Shown: positions 1 through 6,591 of the stretch, piece after piece
Layout of the letters: each line of letters opens with the position of its first letter
How positions within the stretch are numbered: the first letter of the stretch is position 1
Source of the DNA: Candidatus Onthomorpha intestinigallinarum
GTDB lineage: Bacteria; Bacteroidota; Bacteroidia; Bacteroidales; P3
Reading direction: 5' to 3'
DNA length: 6,591 nucleotides
NCBI GenBank assembly: GCA_019114015.1
Contig: DXGG01000084.1
Location: 1-6,591 of the forward strand
Translations under genes and position numbers: made by a program
The notes under the pieces: model-generated
Told to the model about the DNA's origin: nothing
Databases searched by the model: none
What the model saw: the letters and a program-made list of their open reading frames with translations, nothing else

Positions 1-2286
1 TTTGCGGTGCATGCACAGACTGCCATATCCGTCGTGCCGAAACCCGTGTCGGTTGAGCAGAGGGATGGCAAGCCTTTCATGTTGGATGCCAATACCAAAG
101 TGGTGGTCAATGTTGGCAATCCCGAATTGGAGGTGGCGGAATATCTGCATGAATACCTACGGAAGGCATTCGGAGATGTCAAACCGATAGTTGACAAAAA
201 ACCGAACGCAAAATACAATATGGCCAATTCGATAATATTTGTAGGGGTATCGGATAAAATCCTCGGAAAGGAAGGATATCAGTTGAATGTGTTGCCGGAC
301 AGGATAATCATTCAGGCCAATGAAAATGCGGGTTTTTTCTATGCGGTGCAGACCCTTTTCCAATTGACTGAAAGCGATTTCCTTTCGGTTGACCGGAAAG
401 ATAAGGGGTCGTATTCCGTTCCGCAGTGCAAGATAGTGGACTATCCCCGTTTTGCATACAGAGGAAAGCATTTGGATGTCGCAAGACATTTTTTCACGGT
501 GGAGCAGGTGAAGAGGTATATAGACTTGTTGGCGTTCCACAAGTTGAACGTGTTCCATTTCCATTTGACCGACGACCAGGGCTGGAGGATAGAGATAAAG
601 CGTTATCCCCGTCTTCAGACCGTGGCTTCAAAACGCAGGGCGACAATCATAGGACACTATACAGACAATGATGCGAGAAATCCCAACTACGACAATGTGG
701 AACACTCTGGCTATTATACACAGGAACAGATAAGGGACATAGTAAATTATGCGGCCAAGCGTCAGATAACGGTCATCCCCGAAATAGAGATGCCGGGTCA
801 CGCTCTTGCCGCCCTGGCGGCTTATCCGTCATTGGGCTGCAAGGACACTAACTATGAAGTGGCCTGCACGTGGGGAGTATTCGACCAGGTGTTCTGCACA
901 AAGGACGAGACGATTGAATTTCTCAAGAATGTTTTGGACGAGGTGGCCGACCTGTTTCCTTCGCCTTATATACACATAGGCGGTGACGAATGTCCAAAGA
1001 CTAGATGGCAGCATTGTCCGGAGTGTCAGAAGCAGATAAGGGAACACGGCCTTAAGGACGAGTACGAATTGCAGAGTTATTTCATGCAGCAGATGGAAGA
1101 GCATCTGGAGAAGAAGCACAAGAAGGTGATAGCATGGGACGAGATACTTGAAGGAGGAATAAAGGGTGATGTCACTGTCATGTCATGGCAGGGCGAGAAG
1201 GGAGGAATAGATGCGGCCCGTTCCGGACACAATGCCATAATGGCTCCTGCAGCCTATCTTTACTTCGATTATTATCAGGCGGAGGCGGACAATGAACCTC
1301 TTGCCATAGGCGGATACACCCCGTTGAAAAAGGTTTATCACTATGAACCGGTGCCAAAGGAGCTTTTACCGGAGGAACGCAAGTACATAATAGGAGTTCA
1401 GGCCAATACTTGGACTGAATATCTGCCAGATTTCGACAAGGTGCTTTATATGGACTATCCGCGTACCGCCGCTTTGTCCGAAACGGCGTGGACCCAAAAG
1501 GAAAACAAGGATTATAAGGATTTTCTCAACCGTCTTGAACATCTGCTCAAGTGTTATGACGCCATGCAGGTCAATTATTCCCGTTCGCATTATGCCATAT
1601 CGGCCGATGTGTTTTACAATTCCGATACGAGACAGGTAGAATTGAAACTTAATACTCCGGCAGAGAATTCCCGTGTGGTATATACTTTGGACGGCTCGGA
1701 ACCCGACGGAAATTCCAAAGTCTTTTCCGACAAAATCATAATAGACTCCACAACCCTTGTATCAGCTTGTGCGATAAGGGACGGTGAGATTATTTCTCCC
1801 GTCTTCCGTTCCGTTTACAATCTCAACAAGGCAACGGGACGCAAATATGTTTTGGAACATCCCAACCCTCAATATTCCGGAAGCACGGCCAATGCCCTTA
1901 CCGACGGAATGAAAGGTTCGCAAAAGAGCTTCGACAAATGGGTCGGAACCTTGGGACACGATTATAATCTGGTTCTGGATTTGGAACGGCAGGAGGAATT
2001 CAGCCACATATCCATCAGCTTCCTTGACGGGGTGGGCAGTTGGATATTCCTTCCGACCGAGGTGTCGTTTTATTATTCCGATGACGGCCTTGAGTGGAAC
2101 CTTATACCGCCGCAGGATTGCACGATTGACAGACAGGGACAGATACAGACCTATAATGTGAATACCGAGCCTTTAAGGGCGAGATACATAAAGGTTTATG
2201 CCAGAACCGTAAGGCAGTGTCCGGAGGGTCATCCCGGTTACGGATATGACGCTCACTGTTTTGCGGATGAAATAATAGTGAAGTAG
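1..2286 (+). CDS. GH20 beta-N-acetylhexosaminidase, exported, multidomain; 5' end outside window
   Basis: Hydrolyses terminal beta-linked GlcNAc or GalNAc from glycans by the substrate-assisted mechanism of family GH20. The frame is open from base 1 (Phe-Ala before the GTG at 7). The visible start, FAVHAQ, looks like the end of a signal peptide with a cleavage site near VHA-Q, so the true start is probably a short way upstream and the protein acts in the periplasm or at the surface. Residue numbers here count from the GTG at 7. An N-terminal GH20b domain (about 9-125) is followed by the catalytic barrel (about 145-500), with RGKHLDVARH (152-161), HFHLTDDQGW (184-193), PEIEMPGH (258-265), the catalytic pair Asp327-Glu328 in HIGGDE, and Trp394 and Trp469 in the sugar pocket. 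A chitobiase-type C-terminal domain with YTLDGSEP (559-566) and an F5/8 type C (CBM32-like) domain (about 620-759) follow. All key residues are present. The exact substrate cannot be read. Confidence 0.96.
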   Translation, partial: FAVHAQTAISVVPKPVSVEQRDGKPFMLDANTKVVVNVGNPELEVAEYLHEYLRKAFGDVKPIVDKKPNAKYNMANSIIFVGVSDKILGKEGYQLNVLPDRIIIQANENAGFFYAVQTLFQLTESDFLSVDRKDKGSYSVPQCKIVDYPRFAYRGKHLDVARHFFTVEQVKRYIDLLAFHKLNVFHFHLTDDQGWRIEIKRYPRLQTVASKRRATIIGHYTDNDARNPNYDNVEHSGYYTQEQIRDIVNYAAKRQITVIPEIEMPGHALAALAAYPSLGCKDTNYEVACTWGVFDQVFCTKDETIEFLKNVLDEVADLFPSPYIHIGGDECPKTRWQHCPECQKQIREHGLKDEYELQSYFMQQMEEHLEKKHKKVIAWDEILEGGIKGDVTVMSWQGEKGGIDAARSGHNAIMAPAAYLYFDYYQAEADNEPLAIGGYTPLKKVYHYEPVPKELLPEERKYIIGVQANTWTEYLPDFDKVLYMDYPRTAALSETAWTQKENKDYKDFLNRLEHLLKCYDAMQVNYSRSHYAISADVFYNSDTRQVELKLNTPAENSRVVYTLDGSEPDGNSKVFSDKIIIDSTTLVSACAIRDGEIISPVFRSVYNLNKATGRKYVLEHPNPQYSGSTANALTDGMKGSQKSFDKWVGTLGHDYNLVLDLERQEEFSHISISFLDGVGSWIFLPTEVSFYYSDDGLEWNLIPPQDCTIDRQGQIQTYNVNTEPLRARYIKVYARTVRQCPEGHPGYGYDAHCFADEIIVK

Positions 2287-2287
2287 G

Positions 2288-2821
2288 ATGGCAAGTAGTA
2301 TAAGGGAAAAGATTACCACCAAGGACATGAGGTCTTCATGGGGCATACGATGTGTGTTGCCCTTGTCCATGCTGGTTGCGGCGGGATTGCTCTGTTTCGG
2401 ATTGGCAGGTCTGTTTTTTTCTTCGGACGTAATATCTTTCATTGAGCAGGGACGCATTCCCGATTATCTTTATTTCTGGCGGGAGAATCTGTTGTTTTTT
2501 TTCAGAGCCAACAAGGCGTTTTATGTCTTCATGGCAATCTTGAGTGCTTTTTCGCTTTATGCCTGTGTTCTCATGTGGTCGGGGCACCGCTCGGGGGTGT
2601 CGCTCTACGCCATAAGCAAGGTAGGGCTTTTGGGCGTTCCGGTGATGTTTTTCTCTTACAGGGGCTTGTCCTACGGCGATGTAATGCTGGCTGTTCTTTT
2701 CATAGTCTATTATTACATATACATGTTGCGGCATCCGTACACAGAGGAAAAGAATCCGAATCGAATTGCGGACCAACGGAATAAGGATACGGAAAAACCG
2801 ATTCAGAAAAAAGAAAATTAG
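2288..2821 (+). CDS. Hypothetical inner-membrane protein with four predicted helices
   Basis: I do not recognise the family. The 177-aa product has four hydrophobic stretches at about 22-44, 78-97, 104-122 and 129-147. The first 21 residues carry Arg6, Lys8, Lys12, Arg15 and Arg21, and the last 30 residues are very polar and basic (ending in IQKKEN). By the positive-inside rule both ends should be cytoplasmic, which fits an even number of helices. The longest loop (about 45-77) is rich in aromatic residues and would face the periplasm. No catalytic motif or metal-binding cluster is visible; the three cysteines (22, 36, 93) are all in or near helices. The ATG begins one base after the hexosaminidase stop, with AGTAGG just before it, so the two genes are probably co-transcribed and perhaps translationally coupled. 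Hydropathy and codon use look like a real gene; the function is unknown. Confidence 0.85.
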   Translation: MASSIREKITTKDMRSSWGIRCVLPLSMLVAAGLLCFGLAGLFFSSDVISFIEQGRIPDYLYFWRENLLFFFRANKAFYVFMAILSAFSLYACVLMWSGHRSGVSLYAISKVGLLGVPVMFFSYRGLSYGDVMLAVLFIVYYYIYMLRHPYTEEKNPNRIADQRNKDTEKPIQKKEN

Positions 2822-2833
2822 AATCAGGATAGA

Positions 2834-2864
2834 TTTTCGCGCTATACTTTTTTTTGTACTTTTG
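2834..2864 (+). promoter_or_regulatory. Bacteroidetes-type promoter for topA
   Basis: An exact TAnnTTTG -7 element (TACTTTTG, 2857-2864) lies 22 bases before the topA ATG. The T-rich TTTTC at 2834-2838, 18 bases upstream of it, is a plausible but imperfect -33 element. This matches the consensus known for the primary sigma factor of Bacteroides. Transcription would start near 2870, giving a 5' leader of only about 15-20 nt that is A-rich and ends in AAGGGA next to the start codon. The position in the only sizeable gap of the plus-strand cluster supports the call, and implies that topA can be transcribed independently of the upstream pair. Confidence 0.7.
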
Positions 2865-2886
2865 CACCCTGAAAAATAAAAAGGGA

Positions 2887-5364
2887 ATGGCAAAGAACTT
2901 GGTTATTGTGGAGTCTCCGGCTAAGGCCAAGACGATAGAGAAATTTTTGGGCAGGGATTTTAAGGTTACATCGAGTTACGGACACATACGGGACTTGTCT
3001 GCCAAGGAGATAAGCGTTGACATAGAGCATGATTTCGAACCAAAGTATGTCATTTCGGAAGACAAGGGCAAAATTGTAGGCGAATTGAAAAAAGCCGTCA
3101 AGACGGCTGACTGCGTATGGCTTGCTTCCGATGAGGACAGGGAAGGGGAGGCCATTGCGTGGCATCTGAAAGAGACGTTGAATCTGGAGGATTCCAAAAC
3201 AAAGCGTATAGTATTCAATGAAATAACCAAAACGGCCATAGTTCATGCGGTAGAGAACCCGAGGGACATAGACATGAATCTGGTCAATGCGCAGCAGGCC
3301 CGCAGAATATTGGACAGGATAGTGGGATATGAGATTTCTCCCGTGTTGTGGAAAAAGGTGAAGCCGTCGCTTTCGGCCGGAAGGGTACAGTCCGTGGCGG
3401 TCAGGCTGATAGTAGAAAGGGAAAGGGAAATAAACGGCTTTGCACCCGTTGTGTCTTACAAGGTATCGGGTGATTTCAAGACGGAAAAGGGCAAGGTGTT
3501 TACATCCTTGTTGAACAAGAGGTTTGCCGACAGCGAGCAGGTTGAGACATTCCTTAACGACTGCAAGGATGCGGAATTCAGGGTTTGCGCCGTGGAGACC
3601 AAACCCACAAAACAATCTCCCGCAGCTCCTTTTACCACTTCCACATTGCAGCAGGAGGCTTCGAGACGTTTGGGATTTTCTGTTTCAAAGACCATGCTGG
3701 TTGCCCAACAGTTGTATGAGGCCGGATTTATCACATACATGAGAACCGATTCGGTCAATCTGTCGGACTTTGCCATAGGACAGGCCAAAGATGTCATAAT
3801 CGGGAACTTCGGGGAGGAGTATCTGCAAATCAGGAAATATGCCAACAAGATAAAAGGGGCTCAGGAAGCCCATGAGGCAATAAGACCGACGGATTTGTCC
3901 GCCGTGGAAATAGATGCAGACGCTTCGGGAAAGAGACTTTACGAACTTATACGCAGGCGTACTCTTGCAAGTCTTATGGCGGATGCCAAACTGGAAAAGA
4001 CAACTGTAAACATAAGCATATCCGGTCGTCCCGAGATGTTTGTCGCACAGGGGGAGGTGTTGTTGTTCGACGGTTTTCTCAAGGTGTATAACAAAATAGC
4101 CGATTCGGAGTCCGAAGAGGAGTACGCTTCGGGGGTTTTGCCCAAAATGAAAGACGATGAACCTCTGGAAGCTCTTTTGATAAAGGCCACGCAGTCTTAT
4201 ACAACACAGCCGCCGCGTTACAATGAGGCAGCTTTGGTAAAAAAGATGGAGGAGCTCGGCATAGGTCGTCCGTCCACTTACGCGCCTACCATTTCCACAA
4301 TTCAGAAAAGGGATTATGTGGTAAAGGATGACAGGCCTGCCAGACAGAGGGAAATACAGGTTTTTACTCTCAAGGACGGACACATAAGCAGGCAGACGGC
4401 TTTGGAAAATTACGGCAATGAGAAATCCAAGCTTTTCCCTACGGATATAGGAATCATTGTCAATGATTTTTTGAATGAACATTTTACCGATGTGATAGAC
4501 TATAACTTCACGGCGGAGATAGAAAAGAAGTTCGACCTTATAGCTCAGGGCAGGGAAGACTGGAGACAGATGCTCGGGGAATTCTACGGGCCTTTTCATC
4601 ATGAGGTAGAGGCGACAAAGAGCAGTGATCGCTCGTCGGGTGAAAGGCTTTTGGGAACGGACCCGTCAAGCAACAGACCTGTCTATGCCAAGATAGGAAG
4701 GTTCGGTCCGATGATTCAGATAGGTAAGAATACCGATGAGGAAAAGCCGAGGTTTGCCTCGTTGACCAAGAACCTTTCAATCAGCAATGTTACTTTGGAA
4801 CAGGCACTTGCTTTGTTCAGTCTACCAAGAGTTGTCGGCATTTTTGAGGGGGAGGAGATAACGGTCAATACGGGAAAATTCGGTCCTTATCTGAAATATG
4901 CTGGAAAGAACATATCCTTTCCAAAGGGTACGGACCCTATAACAGTGGATATGGATACGTGTCTGGAACTGATAAACCAGAAGAAGCATTTGTCCGAATT
5001 TGAACCCAGGACATTGGTTGGTTTTGAAGGAGAGGATATTGTTTTGAGTAAGGGCAGGTATGGTTTTTATTTGAAGCACGGAACGAAGAATTACCGTATT
5101 CCAAAAACAATGGAGCCTTTGGAGTTAACGGCCGAACAGGCCTTGGACATTGTTCAGGGCAAGGTCACAAACAATGCGGCATTGAAAAGTTTTGCTTCAG
5201 GCATAGAGATACTGGACGGAAAATACGGACCGTACATAAAGTTTGAAGGGAAGAATTATAAAATTCCAAAGGAAAGCGATTACAAGACATTGGAAGAAGA
5301 GGATTGCAGAAAGATAATAGAGTCCGCACCTGCTGGTTCGGGGCGTAAGACGAGGAAGAAATAA
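2887..5364 (+). CDS. topA: DNA topoisomerase I (type IA)
   Basis: Relaxes negatively supercoiled DNA by cutting one strand through a 5'-phosphotyrosine link. The 825-aa protein starts MAKNLVIVESPAKAKT, the canonical type IA start, with Glu9 of the Toprim domain. The acidic metal site is DEDREGE (82-88; Asp82, Asp84, Glu86). The catalytic tyrosine is Tyr284 in FITYMRTDS, followed by Arg286. The conserved segment PPRYNEAALVKKMEELGIGR and the PSTYAPTI that follows it are also present. The C-terminus has no CxxC zinc fingers of the E. coli kind. It instead has four repeats centred on GRFGP (604), GKFGPY (663), GRYGFY (723) and GKYGPY (778), and a basic tail (GRKTRKK). The frame stays open upstream to a TTG at 2854, but that would put the promoter -7 element inside the gene; the ATG at 2887, preceded by AAGGGA, is the better start. 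It has its own promoter and ends 3 bases from a convergent gene. Confidence 0.97.
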   Translation: MAKNLVIVESPAKAKTIEKFLGRDFKVTSSYGHIRDLSAKEISVDIEHDFEPKYVISEDKGKIVGELKKAVKTADCVWLASDEDREGEAIAWHLKETLNLEDSKTKRIVFNEITKTAIVHAVENPRDIDMNLVNAQQARRILDRIVGYEISPVLWKKVKPSLSAGRVQSVAVRLIVEREREINGFAPVVSYKVSGDFKTEKGKVFTSLLNKRFADSEQVETFLNDCKDAEFRVCAVETKPTKQSPAAPFTTSTLQQEASRRLGFSVSKTMLVAQQLYEAGFITYMRTDSVNLSDFAIGQAKDVIIGNFGEEYLQIRKYANKIKGAQEAHEAIRPTDLSAVEIDADASGKRLYELIRRRTLASLMADAKLEKTTVNISISGRPEMFVAQGEVLLFDGFLKVYNKIADSESEEEYASGVLPKMKDDEPLEALLIKATQSYTTQPPRYNEAALVKKMEELGIGRPSTYAPTISTIQKRDYVVKDDRPARQREIQVFTLKDGHISRQTALENYGNEKSKLFPTDIGIIVNDFLNEHFTDVIDYNFTAEIEKKFDLIAQGREDWRQMLGEFYGPFHHEVEATKSSDRSSGERLLGTDPSSNRPVYAKIGRFGPMIQIGKNTDEEKPRFASLTKNLSISNVTLEQALALFSLPRVVGIFEGEEITVNTGKFGPYLKYAGKNISFPKGTDPITVDMDTCLELINQKKHLSEFEPRTLVGFEGEDIVLSKGRYGFYLKHGTKNYRIPKTMEPLELTAEQALDIVQGKVTNNAALKSFASGIEILDGKYGPYIKFEGKNYKIPKESDYKTLEEEDCRKIIESAPAGSGRKTRKK

Positions 5365-5367
5365 ACA

Positions 5368-5817
5368 CTATGCGGGATATTCCGGTATTCTGTCCGTAAA
5401 TTCGTATTCCGACAGTTCTTTTTTCATGCAAATCGTCTCCATTCCGTTTGTAATTGCTATGTATGGAGCGTGCAGGGTATGGTTGTAGGCAAGGGCTTGT
5501 TCCAATGTTCGGTATGTCAGTTGCTCATCGGTCCGTTTGCATTCCACAACAAGCAGCGGTTTATTATTTGCATCATAGGCGAGTATGTCGAATCGTTTGG
5601 GTTGTCTGTTTACCGTTATCCGTGCTTCCACTGCCAGAGCAGTTTTGGGATAATTGTAATGATTGACAAGCATATGGACAAAGTGCTGTCTTACCCATTC
5701 CTCCGGAGTAAGACTGACATATTGTTTTCTTATTATGTCGAAAACCTTTTCCTCTTTCTCGTTCTCCACAATGTTCAGGGAACAGGACGGCAGTTTTAAT
5801 ACTGTTTTGGGTTCCAT
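5368..5817 (-). CDS. HsdR N-terminal-like PD-(D/E)xK nuclease-fold protein, stand-alone
   Basis: A 149-aa protein resembling the N-terminal nuclease domain of type I restriction R subunits (HSDR_N_2 type), a domain found alone in many Bacteroidota. Seen: a helical start with EEWVRQHFVHMLVN (39-52), a possible helix-borne acidic residue Glu64, then Asp77 in KRFDILAYD and Glu92-x-Lys94 in LLVVECKR. This is the D...ExK arrangement of the PD-(D/E)xK fold, followed by a helix with QALAYNHTL. No helicase domain and no methylase or specificity gene is nearby, so a complete restriction system is not supported. A nuclease activity is inferred from the fold only; the protein could instead serve repair or DNA processing. 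Its ATG immediately follows the TAA of the receptor gene, so it is probably translated from the same mRNA. Its TAG lies 3 bases from the topA stop, leaving no separate terminator space. Confidence 0.88.
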   Translation of the reverse strand: MEPKTVLKLPSCSLNIVENEKEEKVFDIIRKQYVSLTPEEWVRQHFVHMLVNHYNYPKTALAVEARITVNRQPKRFDILAYDANNKPLLVVECKRTDEQLTYRTLEQALAYNHTLHAPYIAITNGMETICMKKELSEYEFTDRIPEYPA

Positions 5818-6591
5818 TTAATCTTCGCTTGTTGCTCCGCCGGTTTCGCTTCCGCTTCCGTCATCGAGATGTTTTATTGACGGCTGACGTTTTTTCAACA
5901 GTTTGTCCGAGCCGAAGCGGTAGCTGAAATTAAGCATGACGGACTGGCGATAAGGCCTTCCGACCGAGAACTGAAGATAATCGTCCGTTATTGTTGTGTT
6001 CCTTCTTTTCATCGTTCGGAACATGTCGCTGTATCTCAAAGAGAATGATACCTGCTTGTTTATGGATTTTTTGATTGCAATGTCTCCGAAATAGAATGCT
6101 TCCCTGTTGCCCTGTATTGTTTCGGACGGAGCGAAATACTGTGCAGACAGTTGGATTACCCAGTTGTCGGGCAGGTTCATCGTTGAATTCAATTTCGCAT
6201 CCCAAGTGAAATATTTTATTTCACTGTCGTTGATTATTGTTGCATCGCTGTAATTTCCGAACAGATTGGCACTGAGATTTATTTTCCACCATTTGGTTAT
6301 CTGTTGGTCGATGATGAATTCAAGGCCGTAGTTCATGCTTTTGTTTATGTTCAGTGAAGTCATGGCCAGTTTGCCTTTGTCGACTTCGTCACCGGCTATG
6401 TCCAATACCCAATCGAAACCGTATCTTCTCGCATTTTCTTCCGTCCAAAGGAAGTTGAACCATGATATTCTATCATTGGTCTGACGGTAATAGAGTGAAG
6501 AAAAGATGGTTGTTTTGGGGAATATTATCGAGTGGCTTATTTCAAAGGCGTCGGTATATTCGGGGTTTATGTCGGGGTTTCCAAATCTTAT
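5818..6591 (-). CDS. TonB-dependent outer-membrane receptor, C-terminal barrel part; 5' end outside window
   Basis: The last 257 residues of an outer-membrane beta-barrel receptor that would import a ligand using TonB-ExbBD energy. The frame is open through the window edge; the TTG at 6405 is internal. The visible part begins IRFGNPDINPEY, the GNPxxxPEY motif typical of TonB-dependent receptors. Alternating amphipathic strands with many aromatics follow: SLYYRQTNDRISW, the KSMNYGLEFIID strand, QITKWWKINLSANLFGNYSD, and a terminal strand VMLNFSYRFG. This resembles the OMP_b-brl_3 (outer membrane beta-barrel family) receptors rather than SusC. The plug and TonB box are outside the window, so the ligand cannot be predicted. 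A 30-residue hydrophilic tail (228-257, KKRQ then acidic Gly/Ser-rich) follows the last strand. The TAA is directly followed by the ATG of the nuclease-like gene, suggesting a two-gene unit. Confidence 0.93.
   Translation of the reverse strand: MRFGNPDINPEYTDAFEISHSIIFPKTTIFSSLYYRQTNDRISWFNFLWTEENARRYGFDWVLDIAGDEVDKGKLAMTSLNINKSMNYGLEFIIDQQITKWWKINLSANLFGNYSDATIINDSEIKYFTWDAKLNSTMNLPDNWVIQLSAQYFAPSETIQGNREAFYFGDIAIKKSINKQVSFSLRYSDMFRTMKRRNTTITDDYLQFSVGRPYRQSVMLNFSYRFGSDKLLKKRQPSIKHLDDGSGSETGGATSED

Noticed and set aside
7..9. GTG at 7 as the start of the hexosaminidase
   Set aside because: The frame is open to base 1, and the residues around it look like the end of a signal peptide, so the true start is probably upstream of the window.
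2813..2856. Possible terminator: GAAAAT (2813-2818) pairs with ATTTTC (2833-2838), and a run of eight T lies at 2848-2855
   Set aside because: The stem is only 6 AT-rich pairs with a 14-nt loop, and the T-run is 9 bases away, so it is too weak to call. The T-run is better explained as part of the topA promoter region.
2842..3615. A 257-codon minus-strand open frame over the topA 5' end
   Set aside because: It is antisense to the Toprim domain of topA, runs through the topA promoter, and has no recognisable motif.
3685..4602. A 305-codon open frame on the minus strand inside topA
   Set aside because: It lies wholly antisense to well-conserved topA, and its translation shows no recognisable domain and has the composition of a shadow frame.
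5470..5799. A 109-codon plus-strand open frame antisense to the nuclease-like gene
   Set aside because: The minus-strand frame has a clear D...ExK motif and a conserved domain; the plus-strand frame has nothing recognisable and no promoter I can see.
6403..6405. TTG at 6405 as the start of the minus-strand receptor gene
   Set aside because: Translation continues upstream without a stop to the window edge and includes the GNPDINPEY motif, so this codon is an internal leucine.
1..6591. Mobile elements, CRISPR arrays, tRNA or rRNA genes, complete restriction system
   Set aside because: No inverted terminal repeats, transposase motifs, spaced direct repeats or RNA-like segments were seen. The HsdR-N-like protein lacks the helicase, methylase and specificity partners.

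Overview
The window reads as an ordinary chromosomal segment of a Bacteroidota bacterium, most likely Bacteroidales. Four things point there: a TAnnTTTG-type promoter in front of topA; a TonB-dependent receptor with a GNPxxxPEY motif and an OMP beta-barrel C-terminus; a secreted GH20 hexosaminidase with chitobiase-type and F5/8-type C-terminal domains; and start sites with weak Shine-Dalgarno sequences. Ile codons are strongly biased to ATA in the genes I read. I cannot name a genus from this.

Layout. Positions 1-2286 (+) hold the 3' part of a GH20 beta-N-acetylhexosaminidase gene whose start lies before the window. One base later comes a 177-aa four-helix membrane protein of unknown function (2288-2821, +), probably in the same transcript. 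A 65-bp gap carries a Bacteroidetes-type promoter, followed by topA (DNA topoisomerase I, 2887-5364, +). The strand then switches. Three bases beyond the topA stop lies the stop of a minus-strand gene for a 149-aa protein with a PD-(D/E)xK nuclease-like fold of the HsdR N-terminal type (5368-5817). Its ATG directly abuts the stop codon of a minus-strand TonB-dependent receptor gene (5818-6591, 5' part outside the window).

How the genes relate. The hexosaminidase and the receptor both fit the cell-envelope lifestyle of the phylum: the first cuts terminal GlcNAc or GalNAc from glycans, and the second imports a ligand that cannot be read from this fragment. TopA is housekeeping, relaxing negative supercoils. 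The two-gene minus-strand unit ends tail-to-tail against topA. The window is almost fully coding, with no gap over 65 bp, no RNA gene, no mobile element, no CRISPR and no evident recent insertion. I did not find a convincing undescribed system. The items most worth a second look are the orphan nuclease-like protein coupled to an outer-membrane receptor, the unassigned membrane protein coupled to the hexosaminidase, and the 3-nt convergent junction.
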